Positions 27,423-36,261 of a stretch of 64,000 bases of DNA are shown here, piece after piece. Position numbers and translations under genes: made by a program. Under the pieces are notes generated by a model. That model was given only the letters and a program-made list of their open reading frames with translations. It had not been told where the DNA came from and made no database searches. Where the stretch lies: positions 4,340,001 to 4,404,000 of the forward strand of contig NZ_CP109190.1 of NCBI RefSeq assembly GCF_041438805.1, in the 5' to 3' direction. Source of the stretch: Streptomyces sp. NBC_01707. Its GTDB lineage: Bacteria; Actinomycetota; Actinomycetes; Streptomycetales; Streptomycetaceae. The stretch's first letter is position 1, and each line of letters starts with the position of its first letter.

Positions 27423-28655
27423 TTACTGATGGGTCTGCTTGTCCGGTATGGGCAGTGGCCTCTTCTCCAGCGCCGCGGCCATCACCTCCGGGAAGAGATC
27501 CGGGGTGCACGCGAACGCCGGTGCGCCCAGTGCGCCGAGCGCCGCCGCGTGTTCACGGTCGTAGGCGGGCGCACCCTCGTCGGACAGGGCGAGCAGCGTC
27601 ACGAACTGCACACCGGAGGCCTTCATCGCGGCGACGCGCTTCAGCATCTCGTTGCGGATACCGCCCTCGTAGAGGTCGCTGATGAGGACGACGACCGTCT
27701 CGGCCGGGCGGGTGATCCTGGACTGGCAGTAGGCGAGTGCCCGGTTGATGTCGGTGCCACCGCCGAGCTGGGTGCCGAAGAGCACGTCGACGGGGTCGTC
27801 GAGCTGGTCCGTGAGGTCGACGACGGCCGTGTCGAAGACGACGAGCCTGGTCCGCAGCGTCCGCATGGAGGCGAGTACCGCGCCGAAGACGGAGGCGTAG
27901 ACGACGGAAGCCGCCATCGATCCCGACTGGTCGATGCAGAGGATGACGTCCTTCTTCACCGCCTGCGCTGCCCGCCCGTAACCGATGAGTCGTTCGGGGA
28001 CGACCGTCCCGGCTCCGTCCCCGCCGGGGAGCGGCAGGTAGTTCTTGAGGTTGGCCCGGATGGTGCGGTCCCAGTCGATGTCGCGGTGGCGGGGTCTGTT
28101 GATCTTCGCCGAGCGGTCGAGCGCGCCGGTGAGCGTGGCCCTCGTACGGGTGGCGAGCCGCCTCTCCAGGTCGTCGACGACCTTGCGTACGACCGCTCGT
28201 GCCGTCTCCTTCGTCGTCTCGGGCATGGCCTTGTTGAGCGAGAGCAGCGTTCCGACGAGATGGACGTCCGCCTCGACGGCCTCCAGCATCTCCGGCTCCA
28301 GCAGCAGCGCGGACAGACCCAGCCGTTCGATCGCATCGCGCTGCATGACCTGGACGACGGAGCTCGGAAAGTACGTACGGATGTCGCCGAGCCAGCGGGC
28401 GACGGAGGGAGCGGAGCCGCCGAGTCCGGCTGAGCGGTCGCTCCCGCCCCGGCCGCCGGGCCCGCCTCCGCCGCCGTACAGCGCGTTCAGTGCGCCGTCC
28501 ATCGCGGCATCCCGTCCGGCGAGGGTGCAGCCGGTGCTCTCGGCGCTGTCCCCGCCGAGCACCATGCGCCAGCGCCGCAGCCGTTCGCCGTCCACCGCGC
28601 CGCGTCCGGCCCCTGCCCCGGTCCTCGATGTTCCTGTGTCCGTCACCGTCTTCAT
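27423..28655 (-). CDS. von Willebrand factor A domain protein of the MoxR module
   Basis: 410 residues. The vWA domain occupies about residues 228-400 with an intact MIDAS: DQSGS (in VILCIDQSGSM), the threonine in LGGGTDINRAL and the aspartate in LISDLYEGG. The N-terminal half is helical (LGLSALLLEPEMLEAVEADVHLV; TARAVVRKVVDDLERRL). It is CoxE/YehP-like. MIDAS proteins bind metal-dependent ligands and pair with MoxR AAA+ ATPases as chaperone-like complexes. The ATG at 28655 overlaps the DUF5682 stop by 4 nt, so it is third in a tightly coupled operon MoxR–DUF5682–vWA. Confidence 0.87.
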   Translation of the reverse strand: MKTVTDTGTSRTGAGAGRGAVDGERLRRWRMVLGGDSAESTGCTLAGRDAAMDGALNALYGGGGGPGGRGGSDRSAGLGGSAPSVARWLGDIRTYFPSSVVQVMQRDAIERLGLSALLLEPEMLEAVEADVHLVGTLLSLNKAMPETTKETARAVVRKVVDDLERRLATRTRATLTGALDRSAKINRPRHRDIDWDRTIRANLKNYLPLPGGDGAGTVVPERLIGYGRAAQAVKKDVILCIDQSGSMAASVVYASVFGAVLASMRTLRTRLVVFDTAVVDLTDQLDDPVDVLFGTQLGGGTDINRALAYCQSRITRPAETVVVLISDLYEGGIRNEMLKRVAAMKASGVQFVTLLALSDEGAPAYDREHAAALGALGAPAFACTPDLFPEVMAAALEKRPLPIPDKQTHQ

Positions 28656-31039
28656 CCTGTTGCCCCCAGCGGTTCCATTGCGTTGTCGACGGTGTCCGCG
28701 TCGGTCCCTCCGGCGTCCCCGTCGTCCAGCCCCAGCAGCAGCCGCAGTACGGGCACCACCGCCTTCGCCCGGTCCTCGTCGAGGGCGGGACCGAATCCGG
28801 GGGCTGTCGTGCCGGTGACGGTCCCGGCCGGCCCGCCGGTGGCCGGGCCGCGGCGTACGAGCTCGCCCAGCGTGCGCCTTACGCCCGGTTCGTAGGCCGA
28901 GAAAGTACGGCGCAGCAGCGGCAGTACATCGGTGAACGTGTCCGCGGGGACTCCGGCCAGCCAGGCGTCGACCAGGCCGAGCAGCCGCTCGTCGTGGACG
29001 AGGAGCATGCCGCCCCCACCGGCCCCGCCGACGAAGCCCTCGATCCAGGCCGCGGCTTCGGCCGGAGGTGTGCCGGGCAACAGGGCGAGGCCCATCAGCC
29101 GTGCCGCCTCGTCCTCTTCGAGGCGCCCCTCGTCGAGCAGCAGCCGGGCCGCCCGGCCACGGATGACGCCGGCGACGGTGTCCCGGGCGGCCAGCTTGTG
29201 CAGCACGGCCGTCCAGCGCTCGCGGAGCCCGTCCGCCGGTACCGCACCGGCGAGCAGCCCGATCGCGGTGTGCACCCCGTCCACCTGGCGGCGCAGTTCG
29301 GCCGCGCCGTCGGCGTCCAGTCCGGTACAAGCGGGCGGCAGTCCGACGCAGATCCGCTCGGCGAGCCCGGCCGCGACCTCACCGAGCGCCGCTGTGTCCG
29401 TGGACCGCACGTCCCCGTACCGCAGGGTCCGGGCCAGGGCGGGCAGCGCGTCGGCGAGGTGGCCGACGTCGGAGTCGAGCGCGGCCCGGTCGGCGAGCGC
29501 CCGCATCACGACGGGCAGCGCGTCGGGCAGTTCGGCGAGGAGGCAGCACTCGGCGAGCGCGGTGACCTCGGCGAGCGCGGTCGCCGACACGGCCTCCGAT
29601 TCCGCTTTGGCGGTCGCGGCGGTCAGCACGGTGGTGCCCCAGATCCCGGCCTCGGCGACCTGTACGTACAGCTCGGGCTCCCAGCGCAGCCGCCAGCTCT
29701 CCCTGAACGTGCCGGTGCTCCCCCGGCCGGCGGCCGGTTCGCCCCATCCGACGGCGAGGAGCCGGAGCCGGTGCAACAGGCGGCTGCGCGCCGCATCCGT
29801 GTCCTTGCGGAGATCGAGCTCCAACTCGCGCTCCAGCGCCTCCGGTTTGAGCCGCAGCGTGCGCTGGAGCCGGTCGAGGTCGCGCTGCAACGGCACGGCG
29901 GGGGCGGTGTCCGGCACCTCTCCGAGCGTCTCGCCGACGATGAGCCGGTCCTGTACGAGCGCGAGCGGCACGTCCGAGCCCTCGCACATCACGGCCCGGA
30001 TCGCGTCGGTCGTCTCGCTCAGCCCGGGGAGCGGTCGGCCACGCAGAGCCGCGAGGGTTCCTGCGAGCCGCACAGCCTCGATGACATGGGCGGACGACAC
30101 GAACCGGTCCTCGTCGCGCAGGAGTCCGGCGACCTTGGTCATCCACCGTTCGATCGGCCGGTCGGGGGCGCCGAAGAGGTGTCCGTACCAACCGGGCGAG
30201 TCGATCCCCGCCCCGTAACCGCTGTGCCGGGCGAGCCGCCGATGGGTCCAGGGAACCCAGGTCATCTCGGTCTTGACCTTGGGCAGCCCCTTGAGAAGGG
30301 CCCTGTCGGCGCTGACGGTCGTCCTCGCTCCGAGCGCGGGCACATGCCAGGCTCCGCAGACGACGACCACGTCGTCCCCGAACTCCCTCCGTGCAGCGCG
30401 AAGTCGGATCCGCATGTATGCCTCGCGGACGGCGTCGCGGGGGTGCCCGCCGTCCCCGTACACCTCGCGCAACGCCGTCATCGCCTCGCCGAGGGCGGCG
30501 AACGGGGCCCGCGGGTCCACGAGCCGCCCGTCCGGTGTGCGGTGCTCGACGACGTCCTCCCACCAGCGCTCGGGGTCGTCGTACCCGGCGGCCTCGGCAA
30601 GGACCCCGATGGGATCGATCGGAGGTGCGACCACCGCGCCGCCGGCGTCGCCCGCTCGCCCCTGTTCCTCGTCGTGGTCCGCACCCGGGGCCGAGGAGTC
30701 CGTCATGGCCAGGGAGTGCGCCGCAGGCAGGTCGATGAAACGGACGGGCACGTCGTGGCGGAGCGCCCAGCGGATCGCGACCCACTCGGGCGAGAACTCT
30801 GCGAGCGGCCAGAACGCCGCCCGGCCCGGGTCGTCCACCGCGTGGGCGAGCAACGCCACCGGTGGTCGCATCCGCTCGTCGGCGGCGAGCGGCAGCAGTG
30901 CGTCGGCCTCGGGCGGCCCCTCGATGAGGACGGCCCGAGGTCCGGCGGCGTCCAGCGCCGCACGGACCGCGCGGGCCGATCCGGGACCGTGGTGCCGGAT
31001 CCCGAGCAGCAGCGGCCCGGTGGGCGCGGCCCCGGTCAC
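28652..31039 (-). CDS. DUF5682 protein with TraB/TIKI/EreA-like metal site
   Basis: 795 residues from a GTG. The first about 250 residues carry two GxxH motifs (G13-IR-H16 in LLGIRHHGPGSAR; G229-AW-H232 in VVCGAWHVPAL), an acidic residue in VLIEGPPEA (E40) and an R-x3-M element (VREAYMRI, about 204-211) just before the second motif. This order matches the TraB/TIKI/EreA/ChaN superfamily of metal-dependent hydrolases. Residues 250-795 are long helical sequence, probably solenoid-like. It overlaps the MoxR stop (GTGA, 4 nt) and the vWA start (ATGA, 4 nt). As I recall, E. coli YehM is the corresponding protein of the yehLMPQ set. Catalytic activity is inferred. Confidence 0.85.
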   Translation of the reverse strand: MTGAAPTGPLLLGIRHHGPGSARAVRAALDAAGPRAVLIEGPPEADALLPLAADERMRPPVALLAHAVDDPGRAAFWPLAEFSPEWVAIRWALRHDVPVRFIDLPAAHSLAMTDSSAPGADHDEEQGRAGDAGGAVVAPPIDPIGVLAEAAGYDDPERWWEDVVEHRTPDGRLVDPRAPFAALGEAMTALREVYGDGGHPRDAVREAYMRIRLRAARREFGDDVVVVCGAWHVPALGARTTVSADRALLKGLPKVKTEMTWVPWTHRRLARHSGYGAGIDSPGWYGHLFGAPDRPIERWMTKVAGLLRDEDRFVSSAHVIEAVRLAGTLAALRGRPLPGLSETTDAIRAVMCEGSDVPLALVQDRLIVGETLGEVPDTAPAVPLQRDLDRLQRTLRLKPEALERELELDLRKDTDAARSRLLHRLRLLAVGWGEPAAGRGSTGTFRESWRLRWEPELYVQVAEAGIWGTTVLTAATAKAESEAVSATALAEVTALAECCLLAELPDALPVVMRALADRAALDSDVGHLADALPALARTLRYGDVRSTDTAALGEVAAGLAERICVGLPPACTGLDADGAAELRRQVDGVHTAIGLLAGAVPADGLRERWTAVLHKLAARDTVAGVIRGRAARLLLDEGRLEEDEAARLMGLALLPGTPPAEAAAWIEGFVGGAGGGGMLLVHDERLLGLVDAWLAGVPADTFTDVLPLLRRTFSAYEPGVRRTLGELVRRGPATGGPAGTVTGTTAPGFGPALDEDRAKAVVPVLRLLLGLDDGDAGGTDADTVDNAMEPLGATG

Positions 31040-32148
31040 GCGGAGACCTCGCGGCAGGCGCGGTAGAAGTCCTTCCAGCCGTCCCGCTCGCGGACCACCG
31101 TCTCCAGGTACTCCTGCCAGACCACCCGGTCCGCCGCAGGGTCCCGGACGACGGCGCCGAGGATGCCGGCCGCGACATCGCCGGGGCGCAGCACTCCGTC
31201 GCCGAAGTGGGCGGCGAGCGCCAGGCCGTTGGTGACGACGGAGATGGCCTCGGCCGTCGAGAGCGTGCCCGAAGGGGACTTGAGCTTGGTGCGGCCGTCG
31301 GTCGTGACACCGTCGCGCAGTTCACGGAAGACCGTGACCACGCGGCGGATCTCGGCCATGCCGTCGGGGGCGGCCGGCAGGTCGAGCGAGCGCCCGATCT
31401 GGTCGACGCGCCGGGACACGATGTCGACCTCCGCGTCGGGCGTGGCGGGCAGCGGCAGCACGACCGTGTTGAACCGGCGGCGCAGGGCGCTGGACAGCTC
31501 GTTGACCCCTCGGTCGCGGTCGTTGGCCGTCGCGATGACGTTGAACCCGCGGACGGCCTGGACCTCCTGGCCGAGCTCGGGGAGCGGAAGCGTCTTCTCC
31601 GACAGGATCGTGATGAGCGAGTCCTGCACATCGGCAGGGATACGGGTGAGCTCCTCGATCCGCGCGGTCATGCCCTCGGACATCGCACGCATCAGAGGGC
31701 TGGGCACCAGTGCGTCGCGGCTGGGCCCGTGCGCCAGCAACTGCGCGTAGTTCCACCCGTAACGCACGGCCTCCTCGGGCGTGCCCGCAGTGCCCTGGAC
31801 CAGCAGCGTCGAGTCGCCGCTGACTGCAGCCGCGAGATGCTCGGAGACCCATGTCTTGGCGGTGCCGGGAACGCCGAGGAGCAACAGGGCACGGTCGGTG
31901 GCGAGCGTCGTCACGGCTACCTCGACGAGGCGGCGCGGGCCCACATATTTGGGTGTGATCACTGCCCCGTCCGGCAGGACGTCGCCGAGCAGATAGGTGG
32001 CCACGGCCCAGGGCGACAGCTTCCAACGCTCGGGCCGCGGGCGGTCGTCGGCGGCCGCGAGCGCCTTCAGCTCGTCGGCGAAAGCGTCCTCGGCATGCGG
32101 GCGCAGAGCCTCTGCGCGGATGCCGGCGGTGGTTTCGGACACGGTCAT
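31036..32148 (-). CDS. MoxR-family AAA+ ATPase (YehL-like)
   Basis: 370 residues, start MTVSETTAGIRAEAL after GGAGGGGGATCC. The AAA+ core has Walker A LLLGVPGTAKTW (about 103-114). The Walker B region reads ARIEELTRIPADVQ, with Glu in place of the usual first Asp (IEE rather than ADE). Sensor 1 is VIATANDRDRG and the arginine-finger region is SSALRRRFN. The C-terminal lid segment follows. MoxR ATPases remodel or insert cofactors into vWA-partner complexes. First gene of the three-gene operon and divergent from the SWIM–DUF5691 pair. Confidence 0.9.
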   Translation of the reverse strand: MTVSETTAGIRAEALRPHAEDAFADELKALAAADDRPRPERWKLSPWAVATYLLGDVLPDGAVITPKYVGPRRLVEVAVTTLATDRALLLLGVPGTAKTWVSEHLAAAVSGDSTLLVQGTAGTPEEAVRYGWNYAQLLAHGPSRDALVPSPLMRAMSEGMTARIEELTRIPADVQDSLITILSEKTLPLPELGQEVQAVRGFNVIATANDRDRGVNELSSALRRRFNTVVLPLPATPDAEVDIVSRRVDQIGRSLDLPAAPDGMAEIRRVVTVFRELRDGVTTDGRTKLKSPSGTLSTAEAISVVTNGLALAAHFGDGVLRPGDVAAGILGAVVRDPAADRVVWQEYLETVVRERDGWKDFYRACREVSA

Positions 32149-32200
32149 GGATCCCCCTCCAGATCGGTCGACCGGATGTGGTTCCCACCGTGCACCATGC

Positions 32201-32255
32201 CACTGACAGTCGGTCGTTCCCACGGCCTTTCCGCAGGTCGGAGCGATTGTCAGTG
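32201..32255. promoter_or_regulatory. Inverted-repeat operator in the divergent promoter of the MoxR/SWIM module
   Basis: Arms CACTGACAGTCG (32201-32212) and CGATTGTCAGTG (32244-32255) are complementary at 11 of 12 positions, with a centre-to-centre distance of 43 bp. It lies between MoxR (start 32148) and SWIM (start 32277), so one regulator could control both operons. TACCGT at 32264-32269 ends 7 nt before the SWIM ATG and may be a leaderless -10. Confidence 0.55.
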
Positions 32256-32276
32256 CCCCGCCCTACCGTCGTTGCC

Positions 32277-33677
32277 ATGCTGCTAACTCACGGGGGAGAA
32301 CCCTTGCGCACCGCTGCTCCGGTGGTGCGCTGGACGGTGGAGCAGGTCCTGGCACTGGCTCCTGACGAGGCGTCACGCAAGGCCGGCGGCAGGCTCGGTT
32401 CGGCCGGTCCATGGTCCGGCGCGGGCTGCGACGCATCGGGTTCGGTGTGGGGGCTGTGCAAGGGAAGCGGGAGCAAGCCGTACCGGACGGTGGTCGACAC
32501 GACCGGCCCCGCATACAAGTGCAGCTGCCCCAGCCGGAAGTTCCCGTGCAAGCACGCGCTGGGGCTGCTGCTGCTCTGGGCGTCGGACGAGGCGGCGCTC
32601 GGACCGGCGGAGGTGCCGGACTGGGCAGGGGAGTGGCTGGACGGCCGTCGCAGCCGGGCGCCGCAGAAGACCGACCGGGCCGGGGACGGCACGGTCGGCG
32701 CCGGTACGGGCTCCGCCGATCCGGCGGCCGCGAGGCGCCGGGCCGAGCGCCGGGCCGAGCGGATCACCGGCGGTGCGCAGGAGTTGGAGCAGCGGCTGAC
32801 GGATCTGCTGCGCGGAGGCCTGGCGGCGACCGATCAGTCGGGGTACGGGCTGTGGGAGGAGACGGCGGCCCGCATGGTGGACGCGCAGGCACCGGGACTG
32901 GCGGGACGGGTAAGGGAGTTGGGGGCCATCCCGGCGTCCGGTCCCGGGTGGCCGGTGCGGCTTCTGGAGGAGTGCGCGCTGCTGCATCTGCTGGACACCG
33001 CGTGGCTGGGCATCGCCCGACTGCCGGAGCCGCTGGCGGCGACGGTCCGCACGCGGGTGGGGCTGACGGCCTCCGCGGATGGCCCACCGGTCCGCGACCA
33101 CTGGCTGGTCCTCGCCCAGTACGACACCCCGGACGGCAAGATCGTCACGCGGCGGATCTGGCTGTACGGAAGGGACTCGGGCCGCACCGCACTGCTGCTG
33201 TCCTTCGGGGCGGCCGGACGCTCCCCAGGTCAGGCCCTGCCGGTGGGCGTCTCCATCGACGCCGAGCTCACGCCGTATCGAGGGGCCGGGCAGCTGAGGG
33301 CGGAACTGGGCGGGCAGTTCGGTGCGCCGGTACCGACCGGCACCCCCCCGCCGGGCTCCACGACGACGGCCGCGGTCGCCGCTTACGGACGCGCCCTTCG
33401 GGAAGACCCCTGGCTGGAGTCCTGGCCGGTCACCCTGCGCGCGGTCATACCGGTGCCGTCGGGCGACGGCTGGCAGCTGGTGGACCCGGCAGACGATACG
33501 GCCCTGCCCGTCGCCCCGTCGGCACTGTCCCGGCCCGGTCTGTGGAAGCTCGTGGCGATTTCCGGAGGCGCTCCGGTCACGGTCTTCGGCGAATGCGGCC
33601 ACCGCGGCTTCGACCCGCTCGCGGCCTGGGCCGACAGCTGCGACGACGGTGCGGCCGAGACCGTGCCGCTCATCTGA
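32277..33677 (+). CDS. SWIM zinc-finger protein (YehQ-like)
   Basis: 466 residues from the ATG at 32277. The SWIM motif is CxC-x6-CxH: C82, C84, C91, H93 in YKCSCPSRKFPCKHALG. SWIM fingers bind nucleic acid or protein. The rest is helical plus a beta-rich C-terminal half (PVRDHWLVLAQYDTPDGKIV; LVDPADDTALPVAPSAL) that is kept in family members. The ATG gives a probable leaderless mRNA. A TTG at 32304 with GGGGGAG 6 nt upstream is a serious alternative start and would remove nine residues. It is 17 bp before the DUF5691 gene and is part of the module with the divergent MoxR operon. Confidence 0.86.
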   Translation: MLLTHGGEPLRTAAPVVRWTVEQVLALAPDEASRKAGGRLGSAGPWSGAGCDASGSVWGLCKGSGSKPYRTVVDTTGPAYKCSCPSRKFPCKHALGLLLLWASDEAALGPAEVPDWAGEWLDGRRSRAPQKTDRAGDGTVGAGTGSADPAAARRRAERRAERITGGAQELEQRLTDLLRGGLAATDQSGYGLWEETAARMVDAQAPGLAGRVRELGAIPASGPGWPVRLLEECALLHLLDTAWLGIARLPEPLAATVRTRVGLTASADGPPVRDHWLVLAQYDTPDGKIVTRRIWLYGRDSGRTALLLSFGAAGRSPGQALPVGVSIDAELTPYRGAGQLRAELGGQFGAPVPTGTPPPGSTTTAAVAAYGRALREDPWLESWPVTLRAVIPVPSGDGWQLVDPADDTALPVAPSALSRPGLWKLVAISGGAPVTVFGECGHRGFDPLAAWADSCDDGAAETVPLI

Positions 33678-33694
33678 CCCCTGGAGGAGGACCG

Positions 33695-35311
33695 ATGCCC
33701 GCCACCGAACCGATGCCCGGTACGACCACCGCATGGGAAGAGCTCGTCACATCGGCGCTGCTCGGCACCGACCGCCGGCCGCTCCCGGCGGGAGCCGCGC
33801 CGGGGCCGATCACGCTGCTGGATGAGGCGGCTCTGCACACGGTGCGACGCAGAGCAGGGCTGCGGCCCGCGACTGCGGCCGCCCGTCCCGGGACGGCGCC
33901 CGCCGACCCGCGGCCACCCCTGCCGCCCGCCGCGCGCCGAAGGCTCGCCCAGCTGCTCGCCGACCGGTCGGCGCCGAGCGGCGGGGGCGGCCGACGCGGC
34001 ACGGCGCCCGATCTCACGGAGCTGATCCCGCAGTGGCTGGCCGCCGCCGATCGTCGTGGTTTCCGGGCCCCGGCGTCGCTGCTGCCACCCCTGCTGGACG
34101 CGGCCCGGGCACGTACCGACCTGCGGCCGCAGGCTCTGGCGTTCGCCGGTCCGCGCGGGCTGTGGCTGGCCGGGCTGAACCCCGAGTGGAAGTTCGCGCT
34201 GCGCGGCTCGCCGGGAAGCGCGCTGCTGCCCGATGTGACCGACGACGATGCGGTGCACCGGCTGTGGGAGGAGGGCCTGTTCGCCGAGCGCGTCGCCCTC
34301 CTCGGGGCCGTACGGGCACACGATCCGGGTGGTGCACTCGCGCTGCTGACCAGCACGTGGTCGACGGAGCGCGCCGAGGACCGGCTGATGTTCCTGGACT
34401 CGTTGCGTGCCGGGCTGTCCGCCGCGGACGAACCCTTCCTGGAGCAGGCCCTCTCCGACCGCAGCCGCAATGTGCGCGCGACTGCCGCCGAACTGCTGTC
34501 CGCACTGCCGGAGTCGGCGCTGGCCGGGCGGATGGCGGCCCGCGCTTCGTCGTGCGTGAACCCTGACCTGACAGTGGGCGCCGCGGCCGTCGCCGTGGAG
34601 GCCCCGCACGAATGCGACGCCGCGATGCAGCGCGACGGCGTCGTGGCGGTGCCGCCGTCCGGGCGGGGCGAACGATCCTGGTGGCTCGGCCAGTTGGTGG
34701 AGGCGACCCCGCTGTCCGTCTGGCCGGCGAGGTTCGGCGGGCGTACGGCGCAGGAGATCGTCGCCCTGCCCGTCGCCGACGGCTGGGGCGAGGAGCTGCG
34801 CGCCGCCTGGTGCCGGGCGGCGGTGCGGCAGCGCGACCCGGAGTGGGCGCGCGCCCTGCTCGGTGCCGCTTCGCTCCCCCCGTCGAACGGGCCCGGTACG
34901 GCGTCGCTCGCCGAGCGGTCGAAGCTCCTCGCCACGCTGCCCGGCGCGGAACGGGCCGCGTGGGTGGCCGATTTCGTGGCCGCGCACGGTCTGTCGGAGG
35001 CGTTCCAGCTCCTGGGCGTCTGCCCGGTCCCCTGGGCGGCGCCGCTCGGCAGATCGGTCGTCGACGCGCTCGACATCGCCCGCGACGCCGGTAGTTACCC
35101 GTGGAGCTTCAGCGGCGTCATGGGGCTGGCCGAGCGCTGCCTGAATCCGGCGGAGGCGGGCCGCCTGGAGGTCCTCACGACCACCCCGGACGAGCCGGAA
35201 GACGCGTCACCGGGCGCGGCCGGCTACTGGTCGGAGGCGTTCCGGCGCCTGGTCTCCACGCTGCGGCTGCGCGCGGTGATGGATGAGGAGCTGGGGGCGG
35301 AGACCGCGTAG
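33695..35311 (+). CDS. DUF5691 protein (HEAT-like solenoid)
   Basis: 538 residues, start after a textbook GGAGGAGG. It is helical throughout, with repeat-like stretches such as LTSTWSTERAEDRLMFLDSL and SDRSRNVRATAAELLSALP (about 252-270), the latter typical of HEAT repeats. Conserved-looking patches are TSALLGTDRRPLP near the start and RSWWLGQLVEATPL in the middle. No catalytic motif is visible. Its only strong clue is context: it is the partner of the SWIM protein across from MoxR–DUF5682–vWA. It probably serves as scaffold or substrate-binding subunit. Confidence 0.85.
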   Translation: MPATEPMPGTTTAWEELVTSALLGTDRRPLPAGAAPGPITLLDEAALHTVRRRAGLRPATAAARPGTAPADPRPPLPPAARRRLAQLLADRSAPSGGGGRRGTAPDLTELIPQWLAAADRRGFRAPASLLPPLLDAARARTDLRPQALAFAGPRGLWLAGLNPEWKFALRGSPGSALLPDVTDDDAVHRLWEEGLFAERVALLGAVRAHDPGGALALLTSTWSTERAEDRLMFLDSLRAGLSAADEPFLEQALSDRSRNVRATAAELLSALPESALAGRMAARASSCVNPDLTVGAAAVAVEAPHECDAAMQRDGVVAVPPSGRGERSWWLGQLVEATPLSVWPARFGGRTAQEIVALPVADGWGEELRAAWCRAAVRQRDPEWARALLGAASLPPSNGPGTASLAERSKLLATLPGAERAAWVADFVAAHGLSEAFQLLGVCPVPWAAPLGRSVVDALDIARDAGSYPWSFSGVMGLAERCLNPAEAGRLEVLTTTPDEPEDASPGAAGYWSEAFRRLVSTLRLRAVMDEELGAETA

Positions 35312-35368
35312 GCGGGGCTGCTGCGGCCGGGAGGGCGAGGGGTTCGCGTGGGGCGCGCGGGCCAGGGA

Positions 35369-35409
35369 TCTCTCCTCAGGACCGCGGGCACGGTCTCTCT
35401 CCTCAGGAC
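35369..35409 (+). repeat. 14-bp direct repeat
   Basis: TCTCTCCTCAGGAC occurs at 35369-35382 and 35396-35409 in the gap between convergent DUF5691 and icmB. It has no clear role. Confidence 0.45.
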
Positions 35410-35503
35410 ACAGGGCCGCCGGACCGCGTGCCGCGGAAAGGCGACAGGCGGGCCGGGCGGGCGTCGACCCGGCCGGGGCGGGCCCGGACCGCCCGCTGCC
35501 GGG

Positions 35504-35917
35504 TCAGGCTTCTGCGGGCTGGCGGACGTTCGCATTCACCCAGTCGACGATCGACGCGGTCGTCGCCCCCGGGGTGAAGATCGCCGCGACGCCCTGTTCC
35601 TTCAGCGGCGCGATGTCCGCCTCCGGAATGATGCCGCCGCCGAACACCTTGATGTCCTCCGCGTCGCGCTCCTTGAGCAGCTCGATCACCTTGGCGAAGA
35701 GCGTGTTGTGCGCGCCGGAGAGGATCGAGAGGCCGATCGCGTCGGCGTCCTCCTGGATCGCGGTGTCCACGATCTGCTCGGGCGTCTGGTGGAGCCCGGT
35801 GTAGATGACCTCCATACCGGCGTCGCGCAGTGCCCGCGCGATCACCTTGGCGCCGCGGTCATGGCCGTCGAGGCCCGGCTTGGCCACCACCACACGGATC
35901 GGACCGGTCACACCCAT
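35504..35917 (-). CDS. icmB: Isobutyryl-CoA mutase small subunit (B12-binding)
   Basis: 137 residues. This is the cobalamin-binding subunit of isobutyryl-CoA/n-butyryl-CoA mutase, which links valine breakdown to butyrate-derived precursors. The B12 motif DxHxxG is in [17 protein letters not shown], with GLSILSGAH and [12 protein letters not shown] completing the fold. The ATG at 35917 follows TGGAGGCAG at 6 nt; upstream in-frame codons are not family-like. The large subunit icmA is not in this window, as is usual for IcmB. Single-gene unit convergent with DUF5691. Confidence 0.92.
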   Translation of the reverse strand: MGVTGPIRVVVAKPGLDGHDRGAKVIARALRDAGMEVIYTGLHQTPEQIVDTAIQEDADAIGLSILSGAHNTLFAKVIELLKERDAEDIKVFGGGIIPEADIAPLKEQGVAAIFTPGATTASIVDWVNANVRQPAEA

Positions 35918-36261
35918 CACTGCCTCCACATGCGTCTCCCGTGCCTGAAAGGGCCAGGGATGTGAACGAACGTTATCGACAGCATCCCGCAACCCGCCGT
36001 TTCGCGGTGGACCGGGAGGGGGAAATCACACCTGGGACATGTTCGCCAGGCTCCGTTCCCGCATCACGCGGCACACCCGCCGCGCGGGACGGACGCCAGG
36101 GGAGCCGCTACGAGGTCGCCGTACCACCGCGCCGCCAGCCGCACGGCACGGCGGTACGGCACCAGGGGCCCGACCAGCCCCCGCGACACCTCTGCCACGG
36201 CGCCCACGAGGGCATACGGGGACCGGAGCCGCCTCCCCGTGCGCCGAGCAGGAGGTCGGCC
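35918..36261. other. 344-bp divergent region icmB / lipase
   Basis: Promoters in both directions must lie here. A patch around 35963-35982 (GAACGAACGTTATCG) is palindromic at AACGAACGTT and AT-richer. The lipase Shine-Dalgarno AGGAGG is at 36250-36255. Nothing else is recognised. Confidence 0.45.

Noticed and set aside
32304..33677. TTG at 32304 as the SWIM gene start
   Set aside because: It has the better ribosome site, but the upstream ATG with a -10 at the leaderless distance is equally plausible. I kept the ATG and noted the alternative.
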